From the NCBI RefSeq assembly GCF_964340395.1, contig NC_135555.1, forward strand, positions 22,005,225-22,069,224: a stretch of 64,000 bases of DNA. Reading direction: 5' to 3'. Below, piece by piece: positions 12,701-22,264 of the stretch. Source of the DNA: Glandiceps talaboti. Lineage: Eukaryota; Hemichordata; Enteropneusta; Spengelidae. The number at the start of each line of letters is the position of its first letter. The first letter of the stretch is position 1. A model generated the notes under the pieces. It searched no databases. It worked only from the letters and a program-made list of their open reading frames with translations, and was not told the DNA's origin. The position numbers and the translations under genes are program-made.

Positions 12701-13796
12701 ACAAAACCAATAGAATCCAATCAACAACTTGGAAATGTAGATGGAACCCTACAACAAACAGATACATTATATTTTCTGCAACATTATTTAGTGTAAGGCC
12801 ATAAAAAAATTGTTTCTGGTCAGAACATTTTGTCTAAAGTGGTGTGACAATGCAACTTTTTTTTAAATTCTCAACAAACCTCAGTCACTCAGTCTACTAT
12901 TTATGACAGTTACTGTTCTTTTTATTTAGTACTTTAGAGCAAGTGTGTATATGGCGACAGATGTCATTTGCTTGTTCATGATTGGCTCTGCAGTTGTCTT
13001 CACTGAAGTAGGGAGGGTTATTTTTGTTTTCCCCCTCAGATCTACAGACAGCATGAGTTGGACAAGCACACACACACAAAACAACTGACATTGGGTATTT
13101 CAGTGATGCATGCCAGAAAAAAAACAACTTAACATTTTTTTTTTTTGCCTAAACCTGAATACTACATACATGTAGTGTCGTACTTTGATAGAATGATTTC
13201 ATTCTCACTGGGGATGTCTTGGTCTAAATTTGATGTAAAAATAATTCTGCTATAATACTGTCTTTTCATTATGTCCCAATCTGTAAGTTTATTCTCCATC
13301 CAAATTCCTTATAAAGTTTACAAGGTCTCTCATAAAATTTATTATCAACTTTACCATTTAATGTCAACAATTTTTCATGTATTTATATGTAAACAAAAAA
13401 AGAAAAAGAAAAAAATAGGTAGTGCTGTGTCTTTGAGAACCACTTTGTACATAATTGTAAATACATGTAATTCAATCATGTACAAAATGTAGTCCTTGGA
13501 ACTCAGCTCCAACCCATATGAACAAGAATTTTCAGAATATCAAGTTTAATGACACTAAATGTATATAACATGTTGACAGCTTTCTTCCCATCTATTCCCT
13601 GTCTTTTTAAAACACAGCAAGAGTAGTGAAATCTAGTACTCTTTTTCTGTCAAATATTTTGTTCTGTGACCAGTGTGTTATCTTAGGGAATGTACAGATT
13701 TGATTTGGGGGGAGGGGGGGGGGGTGATTGATGCCCCTGATGTGTGTGTGTGCATGCATGCATGCATGCATGCATGCATGCATGTATGTATGTATG

Positions 13797-13830
<34 letters not shown>

Positions 13831-14654
13831 TGTATGTATGTATGTATGTATGTATGTATGTGGAGGGAGGGCATATGAAAAAAACAAGTACTCTCAGGGA
13901 GGGGGTCAACAATTTTTCCCATTATTTCCTGGGGGGGGGGGGATGGAAAATCTTCCCCTTGGAAGTAAATCTGGACACTTCCTTACAGGTAGTAACATGG
14001 ATAACATGGATCTGTATGGATTAGACTTGTATACATACCTTGCCTTTGTAAATGGTGGGGAATAATGGGTATCCACCCAGAATGGCCATAGTGTATAATC
14101 TGAAATAAACAAATTAATTTAACAGCTATGTTTTAAGGTCACCAAAGTAGACACTGAGGGGGTAAAAAGTATATCTGGAATTTTACTAAATGTATTATCA
14201 TCCTTTTAAAGGAAAAATCAAGTCAGACAATACACTGAAAATTCCCATTATTTGGTGTAAACCTGTGCAGCTATTAATACTAGAAAGTGTCCTATAAACT
14301 TGTATCACTATCAACTTACATAATGATTTGGGAGATAAACTAGCACTTCAGTAACTTACTCAACTTTGAAATATTGCAAACAGCATTACTGCACTTGATA
14401 TGTATATGTATTCAGCCACTTTGGGCATCTGGTGATGATGAAATCACATGATTTATCCAAATCTTTTCGCATTTGTATAATATACTTTAAAGGGAAGAAA
14501 TGAACCTGACTTAACTTTTCCTTTGCATTGTACTAGTAAGTGTGGTACCCTATTACCAGTCACTATGGGCTAATAATAAAGTCAACCACGTACAAGGATG
14601 AAGGATGTTTCAAAACAAACGAAAATATTCTGCAAATTGCAATGACTCAAAGAA

Positions 14655-14694
<40 letters not shown>

Positions 14695-15205
14695 CATTAC
14701 ACAGCTATCTGTAGAGTCTTTGCTTCTGAGTTAAAATATATTTGTTCACACACACAGTTAGAATGAGTTATTGTAACAAATACATGTTACTAAAGATGAA
14801 AAAGCTATACACAAATACGTGCAGCGCATCCAATATATGCTGAAAACCTATCACTTATAATTCAAAACCGTAACATAACATAACATTGCTAAAGAATAAT
14901 ATTTACACACTCAAAACACAAACATGAGGCAGATCTTGTCAAGTTGTTCAGCATTTTCGCATATCACAAAAAATGAATTTGCTGATGGCTGAGTAAGACG
15001 GGATTCAATTCTGACAAGTATCGGGACAAAGTTCAGAATCGAGTCTCGACTTACACCGTCTGCAGTCACCAAGTTGTCCCGGCCGGCCCGGGTTACAATG
15101 CCGTCGATAAGTCAAGTCTTCCAAGTTTCCGAACTTAACTAACTTACCTAGATCGAACACAATTAAGGCTGGGACCACGGAAGGAAAAATAACACTGGAA
15201 GCCAT
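3692..15205 (-). CDS. MDP1: Magnesium-dependent phosphatase 1 (HAD superfamily), 5' part of a split gene
   Basis: Four minus-strand exons (15205-15148, 14099-14039, 5349-5239, 3799-3692) join in consistent phase into 112 residues. The human protein is about 176, so the C-terminal third lies beyond the left edge. Residues 17-22 read FDLDYT: HAD motif I with the predicted nucleophile Asp18 and acid/base Asp20. The following LWPFWVDTH is the MDP1 signature. AASRT (residues 74-78) supplies motif II Ser76. EIYPGCK (101-107) matches the family's REIYPGSK and supplies the motif III lysine. Motif IV (the Asp-Asp pair) is not in the window. MDP1 proteins are cytosolic Mg-dependent phosphatases active on phosphotyrosine and sugar-phosphate-type substrates in vitro. 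The start codon sits in a good context (GCAATGG). Intron 2 is 8.7 kb because it holds the 33-bp satellite. Confidence 0.92.
4090..4287 (+). repeat. 39-bp minisatellite, 5 copies
   Basis: Five head-to-tail copies of TTTGTCTATCTTAGTTAGCC plus GATAGCACATTTTCCACAG. One copy has lost a few bases (TTTTCCAGTTTG). It lies in MDP1 intron 3. Confidence 0.9.
4389..4910 (+). mobile_element. Non-LTR retrotransposon 3' end (reverse-transcriptase C-terminus, decayed)
   Basis: The forward frame reads LHWTPFRKRVLYN, then an in-frame stop, then NNLAPDYLNVFKRIHN and the classic C-terminal block YSGVKIWNSLPLDLK, with a natural stop at 4703. The LHWxPxRxR, LAPDYL and YSGxKxWNSLP motifs are typical of LINE ORF2 proteins of the CR1/L2/Jockey type. 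A short untranslated tail ends in (TAA)n at about 4888-4908, as expected for target-primed insertion. It is 5'-truncated and broken by a stop, so it is inactive. Confidence 0.85.
4940..5170 (+). mobile_element. tRNA-derived SINE, family 1
   Basis: The head folds like a tRNA and has a pol III A box (TGGTCGAGTGG, 4950-4960) and B box (GGTTCGAACCC, 4993-5003). The body has the conserved GCTCAGTTTGACCCTGCC and CCCGGGTACTTCGGTTTCC blocks. A second, diverged copy lies at 56128-56310. The class II (Leu/Ser-like) A box with GAGTGG suggests its tRNA ancestry. Confidence 0.8.
5239..5349 (-). CDS. MDP1: MDP1 exon 3
   Basis: The acceptor TTCCATTCCAG is followed by a frame encoding SNGRVFDRRKDEMILYQDV and then a helix ending IAAASR. 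This corresponds to the DRRGQDVRLYPEV...AAASRT region of vertebrate MDP1. The donor is AAG/GTATTTTA, with phase 2 on exit. Confidence 0.9.
5474..5690 (+). mobile_element. tRNA-derived SINE, family 2 (decayed)
   Basis: The head TGGTTAGTGTGGCC...GTCAGTTGAGCC resembles degenerate A and B boxes. The body CAAGTTAACCCAAATGTATAAG followed by GGGGACCTGGTAGGATAATGG matches the reverse-strand copy at 50985-51141. Confidence 0.6.
5691..6050. other. Intronic sequence, nothing recognised
   Basis: AT-rich MDP1 intron 2 sequence leading into the 33-bp satellite. No motif or ORF of note was seen. Confidence 0.5.
6051..12318 (+). repeat. 33-bp satellite array, about 190 copies
   Basis: The unit is ATGTTACACATTAGGGC followed by AGCCCTATTTCATTCT, 33 bp. 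Every unit carries an 11-bp odd palindrome, AGGGC[A/G]GCCCT. Variants (CAAGCT, TTAATTCT, GTTTCATTCA, ACATATTAGGGCACCCC) occur in repeating orders, giving higher-order structure. A marker variant GGCCCAAATTTAATTC sits at about 6121, 7441, 8729, 9621, 9787, 11270 and 11964, mostly at near-multiples of 33. Because 33 is divisible by three and the unit lacks stops in some frames, long artefactual ORFs of an 11-residue repeat arise. The array lies wholly inside MDP1 intron 2. Confidence 0.97.
12319..13735. other. MDP1 intron 2, unique part
   Basis: Non-repetitive AT-rich intron sequence between the satellite and the TGCA/TGTA microsatellite. No exon with coding similarity was recognised. Confidence 0.5.
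13740..13861 (+). repeat. (TG)n(TGCA)n(TGTA)n microsatellite
   Basis: A pure compound tetranucleotide run in MDP1 intron 2, with G-rich runs on both sides (13707-13723 and 13931-13941). The ORFs over it are artefacts. Confidence 0.97.
14039..14099 (-). CDS. MDP1: MDP1 exon 2
   Basis: The acceptor TTTATTTCAG precedes ATTATACACTATGG, which completes Asp20 and encodes YTLWPFWVDTHYSPPFTKA. The donor is AG/GTATGTAT. This exon carries the strongest family signature. Confidence 0.92.
14656..14690. repeat. (AT)n microsatellite
   Basis: A pure AT dinucleotide run in MDP1 intron 1. The rest of this intron (14100-15147) shows nothing else recognisable. Confidence 0.97.
15148..15205 (-). CDS. MDP1: MDP1 exon 1 (start codon to donor)
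   Basis: ATG at 15205-15203 opens MASSVIFPSVVPALIVFDL. The exon ends GATCTAG followed by the donor GTAAGTTAG, splitting the codon for Asp20 after its first base. Confidence 0.9.
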
Positions 15206-15816
15206 TGCAAATATTAATCAGAAGTGCGCCATTGCAGGTGACCTGTATTAATGTTGACCGTGATGATAGCGGCTACTGACTACCGACCGGTGTATTTTAA
15301 CTTTCCGTCGACATCGATCACTGTATCATAATTCAATTTAACAGAATATGTGTCTTCAATACTTTGTATGCGGATGGAGATCCTCATGGATTCCAGGCTA
15401 TCCTTTGTAGCGTTTTCTTTGTAAACCATTTCTTACTAGTAATATAAGATAGTATACCTCAAATTTTTTTTTCAGTGTTTTGGAGTTGTTGTCGATAAGT
15501 GAGGAAATGGTCACCACATTCACACGTTACCGTTTCTGTAATTCTCATTTCCCCTCCAGTAGTTAATTTTCCTTCTTTGAAGGATTTTTTTTTTAAATCT
15601 CAACATATGCCTAAATTACGCCAATCGGTGCTTAATGTAAAATAATAACTACAGTACAGACCCATCTCAATTCCGCAAAATATATATAATTAAATAATTG
15701 AAAATCTTTCATTTAATTTAAATCTTGCATCTTAATTGATCAATATTAAATACATTCTTAGGATGAGTACGGATTCTGTGAAATCGCCTTGAACTATACA
15801 GTTCTTACTTTAGGAG
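15206..15816. promoter_or_regulatory. MDP1 5' flank
   Basis: This is the sequence upstream of the MDP1 start codon. The first 100 bases are less AT-rich and contain CGs (CTACCGACCGGTG, TTCCGTCGACATCG), as expected near a promoter. No TATA box is placed convincingly, and the transcription start is not determined. Confidence 0.3.
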
Positions 15817-15830
15817 GTTGCCAAGGCAAC
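15817..15830. promoter_or_regulatory. Perfect X-box (RFX binding site)
   Basis: GTTGCCAAGGCAAC is a full palindromic match to the RFX X-box consensus (GTTRCC-NN-GGYAAC). X-boxes commonly lie within a few hundred bases upstream of cilia genes. It is about 610 bp upstream of MDP1 (minus strand) and 122 bp upstream of a plus-strand ATG at 15952. That short frame runs to a possible donor (ATATAG/GTATAC at 16034-16035). Which gene it serves is open. Confidence 0.5.
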
Positions 15831-16179
15831 TCTTCCGTTCCAGATGTCATTTCAATTTAATTATATATTTTGATGAAAAGTTCATTGGTACAAATCATTA
15901 CAAAGAAAGGGTATACATACAGAATTGAATACTATGTCGCTCTTTTAAACAATGTTGATAGCACAACGTGAAGGCTGGAAAGTTTGTCGCAACAGAAATA
16001 GTGGATCCGAATATCGCACAACATCAAAATATAGGTATACTCATGGTAACATTTCACCCATGGATACAACAGGTGGGATTGATTTGGGGGTGGGGGGCTG
16101 TCCTTAAGCCAGTATATCTTAGCCAACAATCCCTGACACAGGGGGCTCAGGCTCAGGTTATGCTTACAGAAAACGAACG

Positions 16180-16237
16180 GTCAAACAAACAAATACACAA
16201 ACAAACAAACAAACAAACAAACAAACAAACAAACAAA
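16180..16237 (+). repeat. (CAAA)n microsatellite
   Basis: A tetranucleotide run, followed after a short gap by a (CATA)n run at 16249-16300. Confidence 0.95.
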
Positions 16238-16248
16238 TAAGTAAAAAT

Positions 16249-16271
16249 ACATACATACATACATACATACA

Positions 16272-16300
<29 letters not shown>
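16249..16300 (+). repeat. (CATA)n microsatellite
   Basis: A pure tetranucleotide run of about 13 copies. Confidence 0.95.
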
Positions 16301-16302
<2 letters not shown>

Positions 16303-16452
16303 TTCTTTATTTAGAAATGTTCGGGTTTTCACCTGGCATTTCTCTGTCTCGCCAATTTTTCCTTTGAAAAAGAATATTTATTCGAAACGTCGGATTTAAC
16401 AGCTATATATACGGACTGGCCATGGTTTATTAGTTCCTTATGCATTTCTTTC

Positions 16453-16517
<65 letters not shown>

Positions 16518-16568
16518 ACCCACCCACCCACCCACCCACCCACCCACCCACCCACCCACCCACCCATA

Positions 16569-16628
<60 letters not shown>

Positions 16629-16739
16629 CACATACATACATACACATACATACATACATACATACATACATACATACATACATACATACATACATACATA
16701 CATACATACATACATACATACATACATACATACATACAT

Positions 16740-16778
<39 letters not shown>

Positions 16779-16834
16779 CATACATACATACATACATACA
16801 TACATACATACATACATACATACATACATACACA
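16453..16834 (+). repeat. Composite CA-type microsatellite mosaic
   Basis: Successive blocks are (CATA), (CA), (CCCA), (CGCA), (CATA), (CA) and (CATA), all derivable from a CANA tetramer by single-base changes. The block boundaries are sharp. The long ORFs on both strands here are artefacts. Confidence 0.97.
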
Positions 16835-17054
16835 TTTGAACGAAATAAGATTATATGATATCAAATATCGTGTCTCTGAAATTAAACTCTATTGTAAATT
16901 TCGTTGCATAGTTAGGGAGCCTTCAGTATTTACAAGGGGGGAGGACGGAGGAATTGAGGAGGGTCATATTTTGCATTACAATGTTTGGGGAGGGTCACAT
17001 TTTACAATCCGGTTTTGTGACCAAATTGAAGATCCAATTATTGTAAATTTATAT

Positions 17055-17160
17055 TTTAAGTATACTTGAGTATATTTTCAGTATACTTGAAATGTACTTG
17101 AGAATTCAAAGTATACTTTAAGTACTAAGTATAGAATAAGTATACTTTAAGCATACTTTT
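17055..17160. repeat. Cluster of AGTATACTT palindromes
   Basis: Within about 105 bp the palindromic 9-mer AGTATACTT or close variants (AAGTATACTTT, AGTACTAAGTAT, AGCATACTT) occur at least six times with irregular spacing. Confidence 0.6.
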
Positions 17161-17370
17161 TACCGTTTCTTTTTGGTAAGGGTTGTTTTGTGTGTTTTGA
17201 GATGTAAGAGTGAGATGAGCACTCAACATTTATTGTTACGAGTACTTTACATGCCAAAATACAAAAAATAAAACTACATATGTTGTTGGGAAATTGTTTA
17301 ATAAAACGATGCATATTGTTGAGTGTGCCATCTCACCTTATCATTCACATTGTCCGTGAATGGTAGCAGT

Positions 17371-17469
17371 GCAATCTGATTAAAATCCGATGTGGTGAAA
17401 GCGGCTAGATGTCCCTATTTACCTCTATTCATCGTATTGTGACGTTTGTTTTGTTCGGAGTGATCGCCG
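17371..17469 (+). repeat. 99-bp interspersed repeat, copy 2
   Basis: This matches 929-1027 and 19077-19175. Here it continues into CCTTCCCACATCTGAACCAG. That extension, read on the other strand, resembles the element's own left half (CAGATGTGGGAAGGCGGC against CCGATGTGGTGAAAGCGGC), so the copy looks like a small foldback element with imperfect arms. Confidence 0.65.
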
Positions 17470-18147
17470 CCTTCCCACATCTGAACCAGTGTAATCTACA
17501 ATCCCGTTTGAATCTCGCGCTTTTGAATAGCCAATTAGGACGAGCGTTACGTTGGCAGCTTCAAACACTGGAGAAATTGAAATGGATGTTTTGCAAACAG
17601 CAGGACACCACTTCCCATTAAAGGCCATTCCAAAGATTAGATCGGTTGAAGTAACCATTTTCACTGGATAGCAACATTGCAATTCAAATTGTAAAACATT
17701 TAACTGTCTCTGCAAAACATAGTTTCAACTAGAAATTGTATTTACCAGTTCTCATGCTTTTTAGCCTTCAAGTTGTTTATGTCGAGTCTATATATTCGCA
17801 CGCTTCCGTAATTTATACAAGTTGATTTTGACTGTGACATCGCACCGCGACAGTGACGAACACGTTGACAACGCCTTTGACATGCATGTTTCAACTATCA
17901 TCTACAAACATCTACAAATCCGTTTGGAATTACTAAACTATTGCTGAATAATTATTTCAGGCGACCGAACTTTTGATTTTCACGTTAATAGAAGTATTGA
18001 ATCAACATCAGTCGAACGAGCAACTTGTTACTAGTGCCGAAATAAACATTCGTAATACCACGCTATCTACGACCATTTAGTCCAAGTTTAGAGGTCACTT
18101 CACGTCACGTCAAACATGTGACATCTCATCGGTAATTTCCGGATTTA
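17470..18147. other. Unassigned sequence before duplicated block copy 2
   Basis: No recognisable gene. It directly precedes the point where homology to window position 1 begins, so copy 1 may continue similarly outside the window. Confidence 0.4.
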
Positions 18148-19076
18148 CATTCGTATTAGTTTCACGTTATACTCCAACATGGCCTAACTTAGAACCTTCG
18201 TGTAGGTGGATTTTGGCAACGTCCTCCCCACATAGTCTATTCAAATCAATTATCATGAAGGTACGTCCTTTAAAAGTTGCGACTACGATTGAACGATCGG
18301 CTCTGCACATACCTACTGTGCCTTCGTTAACTTTCGTTGACAGACAAGATCACATGACGTTACCTACGTATACGTAGTGGACTGCCGTATTTATATTTGT
18401 GTACTATGAATGGCATCGTGTCTAAACAGCTACCCGTCTAGTCTAGAATTTGGCATTAGGCAATCCTAAAACGTAAAGCTATATAGGACGTTTTAAAAAC
18501 CAAGAGTTGTCGTACAAGTAAATGAGGTAATGTCTAATGTGTAATCAGTAATGACTTGCTTGGATTGTAAGCCTATTAGTTTCGATCCTAGTCGCACGAA
18601 ATTGGTTGACACGCGCGTTCGTCACGTACCATCATTTATAGTTGTGATGACCGAACAAACAGAAAAAACAGTCTCTTGAATTCAGGAACTTCTGTTTAGG
18701 TGTGGGTGAATAATAAAATCATGTTTTCGCAGCATTCATATTGTTGTTTTTGTCATTCATTAATTGTACATCACTCCCTGGCAGGCGGCTGGGTTACTTG
18801 GCCATACGATTATTTTAGAACAACATGCATCTCACTCCGTGTATGTCGGCAAAGTTTCTGACTGTCATTTTCAAGAGTAGCAAAATAGCATTGCCTCTTT
18901 TGATTCCATCTTAGTATGAATTAAATATCCCTGTAGGCTGTAGTGATTTTGACGCACGCGAAAAACGACAATCTTACCCCCCCCCCCTTCAAGGAATTAC
19001 GTTCTTTGTATAATAAAATAAAATGTATAAAAACCATGTATAATAAAATAAGTAGTTGACTCGCTCATACACACAT

Positions 19077-19175
19077 GCAATCTGATTAAAATCCGATGTG
19101 GTGAAAGCGGCTAGATGTCCTTATTTACCTCTATTCATCGTGTTGTGACGTTTGTTTTGTTCGGAGTGATCGCCG
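19077..19175 (+). repeat. 99-bp interspersed repeat, copy 3
   Basis: The copy of 929-1027 carried within duplicated block copy 2. Confidence 0.75.
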
Positions 19176-19502
19176 TGGGAAGGCTGTATATACTACCTCA
19201 ACTAGATAATATATTCAAATCTGCATAGGTAGATACTTTTTTACATGCTGTCAACATTTCAGTACTTGTACACCAATTTTGGTTAATAATATGTGTACTG
19301 TGTAACAATATATTACATGTAGAAGTTGTTTTCATTTTCCCTGTATGGTATTCCTGTGTAGTCTGGTAGTGATTAGTCTAGAAATGGTTATAGTTGGGTA
19401 TGCATATAAACAAAATGTGACGTCATGAAAATTTGTTGTTGGTCTTAAGTTTCCATCATTAATTGGAATAATCCACTGTAGTTTTATTATTAAAATACAG
19501 CG

Positions 19503-19702
19503 ATGAAAGAGGAAATAGAAGCGATGGTAACAATATCCCTGGTAACAGCTATTGCATTCGCCGTTGGGGCGCACCACCAAACGAGAGAGCCATGATCTTC
19601 AACTACCTGGTCCTGCTTGCAGACGGTGCACGCGTTTCGCTACTTGCAGACGGTGCACGCGTTTCGCTCAGCACTAAGCAGGACTATACAATCACAGCAT
19701 AA
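19503..19702 (+). pseudogene. Short ORF cassette, copy D (frameshifted)
   Basis: Homologous to the ORFs at 1355 and 2264, but one G is missing in the run after GCCGTT (GGGG instead of GGGGG). The frame is therefore lost after the hydrophobic segment. The LLADGAG repeats are also altered (GCACGCG instead of GCAGGCG). The cassette tail continues to 19947. Confidence 0.5.
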
Positions 19703-19947
19703 CCATACCATACACGAGTTGTGTGAGCCAGCTAGACCAAGTTAAAATTTGCTACTTTTAGTGTACAAATTAACAATATCAAGGAAGAATTAGTTAACAG
19801 AAAACAGAATTTGAAGTGTACTGAATGGAACTCATAATATATATATATTGATATTTCAAACAAGCAAGGGGGATTATGTGCCAACTCAAATATACATTAT
19901 TGTATATATTTCCATGTTATGATATTTATTATGAACTGTATATACCA

Positions 19948-21080
19948 GCACTTGTATTAACACCCGACTGTTATTTGTATCTCGTTATTCGAAGGAGCAA
20001 ATATAGAATATTGACGATCGCTATGTACATACCTCGAGAAGTATCCCTCTTTTGGTCAAGTTGAATTGATCCGTAGCAGGTTACATGTAAAGTTACAAAT
20101 AACACTGTCTACGTCTGCAACGATCGTACAAATTATTTTTAAAATGGGAATGCATGTTTATTGTTCAAATAACCGCCGTCAGAGGTGTCACTGTATACCA
20201 TATAGAAGTAGTGATTGCCATGGAAGTAGTGATTTTCCATACTTCCATGAATATACTAAGTTATTAACATATAAATAATGATATTTTTTTGTTACAAATG
20301 TACAAATCTAGACATCAACGATTTATATCGACAATATATTATACTACATTATCGTATAGTTTACATACCGTTTGGAAGTAACATAAAACATACAATATAC
20401 TTTATACTTTGATTTTAAATGGGAGGAGGGCCATTCAAGTTATCTTTGAAATGATACTAACAACACCTTCTTGTACATTTTTACATCTGGATCGTAAAAC
20501 TGTGATATATAGAGATGGAAAATCGCAAACTTCCTATAGATACACGTTAGTTATATCACATTGTCGGTGAAGTCACCCTATTTCATTATTTCTTGGGTTC
20601 TGACATTCCAGTTTATAACTAAGGTATGTAATTCAAACGGGGGGCGACTCATTCCGACTTTTGCGTTCAGAGCGTTTTCACTAATCTTGCTGCAAGATGT
20701 AGCACCGTTTTCCGACTATTGGCGTTTCGCATGAACCATTTGATTAGAATATGCTGTGAACCCAAGGGTATGTTATGTAATACCGTTGTTGTCATACACC
20801 ACTTGTTAATTCCCACAAAGTGAACAATTGGGTATATTTTTGACTGTAGACGCTGATTGGCTGTCACTCAATATAACATGTGTAATACATGGTCGTTAAT
20901 ACTGGCCTCACATATGGACAATAGTTTCCCGCCTAAACGTTAAATCACAGGTGGTGAATTAGGGATTCATTTTTTCTCGTTATTTTGATTGGTTCTCAGT
21001 GCCAATTCAAATACTAATAAATCAGAAAGGCTCCAACTTGAGACTAGGTCAAAATGGTTGCTCGGCGCGTTTACCTTCTG
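19948..21080. other. Unassigned; possible promoter region for the 21-38 kb locus
   Basis: No coding exon was recognised. The last 250 bases contain CCAAT-type motifs in reverse (GATTGGCTGTC near 20853, GATTGGTTCTC near 20985) and a CG-bearing segment (GCTCGGCGCG) just before the repeated leader begins at 21081. A promoter here is an inference only. Confidence 0.25.
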
Positions 21081-21455
21081 ACGCCGAGTTACCGCTCTGA
21101 TGTCTGCCTGTGAGTTGCTGAAGTTGGATGGAAGATGCGACTTGAGAAGACGGAGGATGTATGCCCAAAGTTGTGCCTACTTGGTTGGTTGGGAAATGGA
21201 AGTATTGGGTTATACTTCCATGTGGTTGGGATGACTGACATGCTATTTGGTTCTCTTGTACGGGTTGGGTTAGGTTGGTGGTGGTGGTGGGGGGGGGGAG
21301 GCAATGGAAAACAGTTTGGCGAGTTCCATTGTCAAGCAGTAGCAAAAAAGTATCGCATCACTCGATGCTATACTTTAGAGCTGACAAAATTGGAAAACGT
21401 GAACAAACTTAATGGAAGCGTTCTATTTTGCCAATGCCAGTTCAAAAAGAACTAA
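21081..21455 (+). repeat. Leader segment, copy 1
   Basis: About 375 bp, starting ACGCCGAGTTACC and ending TTCAAAAAGAACTAATTGCC, highly similar to 31405-31780. GTGAGT here (GTAAGT in copy 2) follows CTGATGTCTGCCT and could be a 5' splice site. Frames are open on both strands but differ between copies at a G-run, so coding is not supported. The possible product is unknown. Confidence 0.6.
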
Positions 21456-21618
21456 TTGCCGGAATTAAGTTATTAATTAGTATTACACACTGGAACATTA
21501 GAAGTTAGAAACATTTGCTTATCAAGACTGCAGCGTGTAGCAAAATTAGAATACATTACAATATCGGTGAATGCTATATATTAATTACTAAACTGTTTTG
21601 TTTCATTCACTTTCATAG

Positions 21619-21925
21619 ATGGATACGAAGACCCAAGATGGATACGAAGACCCAAGATGGAGGCGAAGATCCAAGATGGATACGAAGACCCAAGATGGAT
21701 ACGAAGACCCAAGATGGAGGCGAAGACCCAAGATGGATACGAAGACCCAAGATGGATACAAATTACCCAGATGGATACGAAGACCCAAGATGGATAACAA
21801 GACCCTAGACCCAAGATGGATACGAAGACCCAAGATGGATACAAATGCCCAAGATGGATACGAAGACCCAAGATGGATAACAAGACCCAAAATGGATGGA
21901 TGTGATTACCAATCTCAAGGCAGAA
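21619..21925 (+). repeat. Exon-like 19-bp tandem array, copy 1 (307 bp)
   Basis: The unit is AGATGGATACGAAGACCCA with a GAGGCG variant. The array is preceded by a good 3' splice site (TTCACTTTCATAG) and followed by GGCAGAA/GTAAGTC, so it has the shape of an internal exon. The unit has no stop in any of six frames. Because 19 is not a multiple of three, all frames stay open and translate to a 19-residue period. The purine-rich GAAGAC core resembles a splicing enhancer. Whether it is translated is unknown. Confidence 0.7.
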
Positions 21926-22264
21926 GTAAGTCAATGATTGTCTTATATATGTTTATATATATTTATTGGTGTCGTAGATCACTCTCACTGTGCCATATAG
22001 GACGAAATCTACAGTTTCTACCAAAAAGTAAATCAAAGTTGGTAACTAGGTAATGGGAGTCACAAAAATAGCATAATGAAAATGTAAAATCAATATTAGA
22101 CACAAAACAAATACATTAATTAAATACAAAATGTCACATTAATGGATATAGTCTACATGTTTTAGAGAATAATGAAATGAACATGGCAAACTGTTCCAAA
22201 AATTAATTTATTGCAAGTCTGATTATGGACGTATTTACCTTAGGTATAATCCGATTTGCCTAAA

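Larger units (their letters stand above)
18148..19726 (+). repeat. Duplicated block, copy 2
   Basis: Near-identical to 1-1579 at an offset of 18147 (18148 after a one-base C-run difference). Both ends of the homology are sharp: GGATTTA precedes it, and after GAGTTGTGTGA the two copies diverge. Confidence 0.92.

Noticed and set aside
13673-14065. Cys/Met/Tyr-rich ORFs on both strands
   Set aside because: They are translations of the TGCA/TGTA microsatellite. The only true coding DNA in this stretch is MDP1 exon 2.
16360-16405. Hammerhead-ribozyme-like GAATATTTATTCGAAACGTC
   Set aside because: A GAAAC and a small stem are present, but the CTGATGA core is absent (CTTTGAA instead), so a functional ribozyme is not supported.
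16440-17069. Large His/Thr- or Cys/Val-rich ORFs
   Set aside because: They are translations of CANA microsatellites in all frames.
17425-17715. 96-residue reverse ORF containing VGRRRSLRTKQTSQYDE
   Set aside because: This end is the translation of the 99-bp interspersed repeat, so it is not independent evidence for a gene.
21049-21345. Reverse ORF rich in Gln/Ser/Pro over the leader (also 31247-31655)
   Set aside because: The frame differs between the two copies around a G-run, and the copies start and stop differently. There is no recognisable domain.
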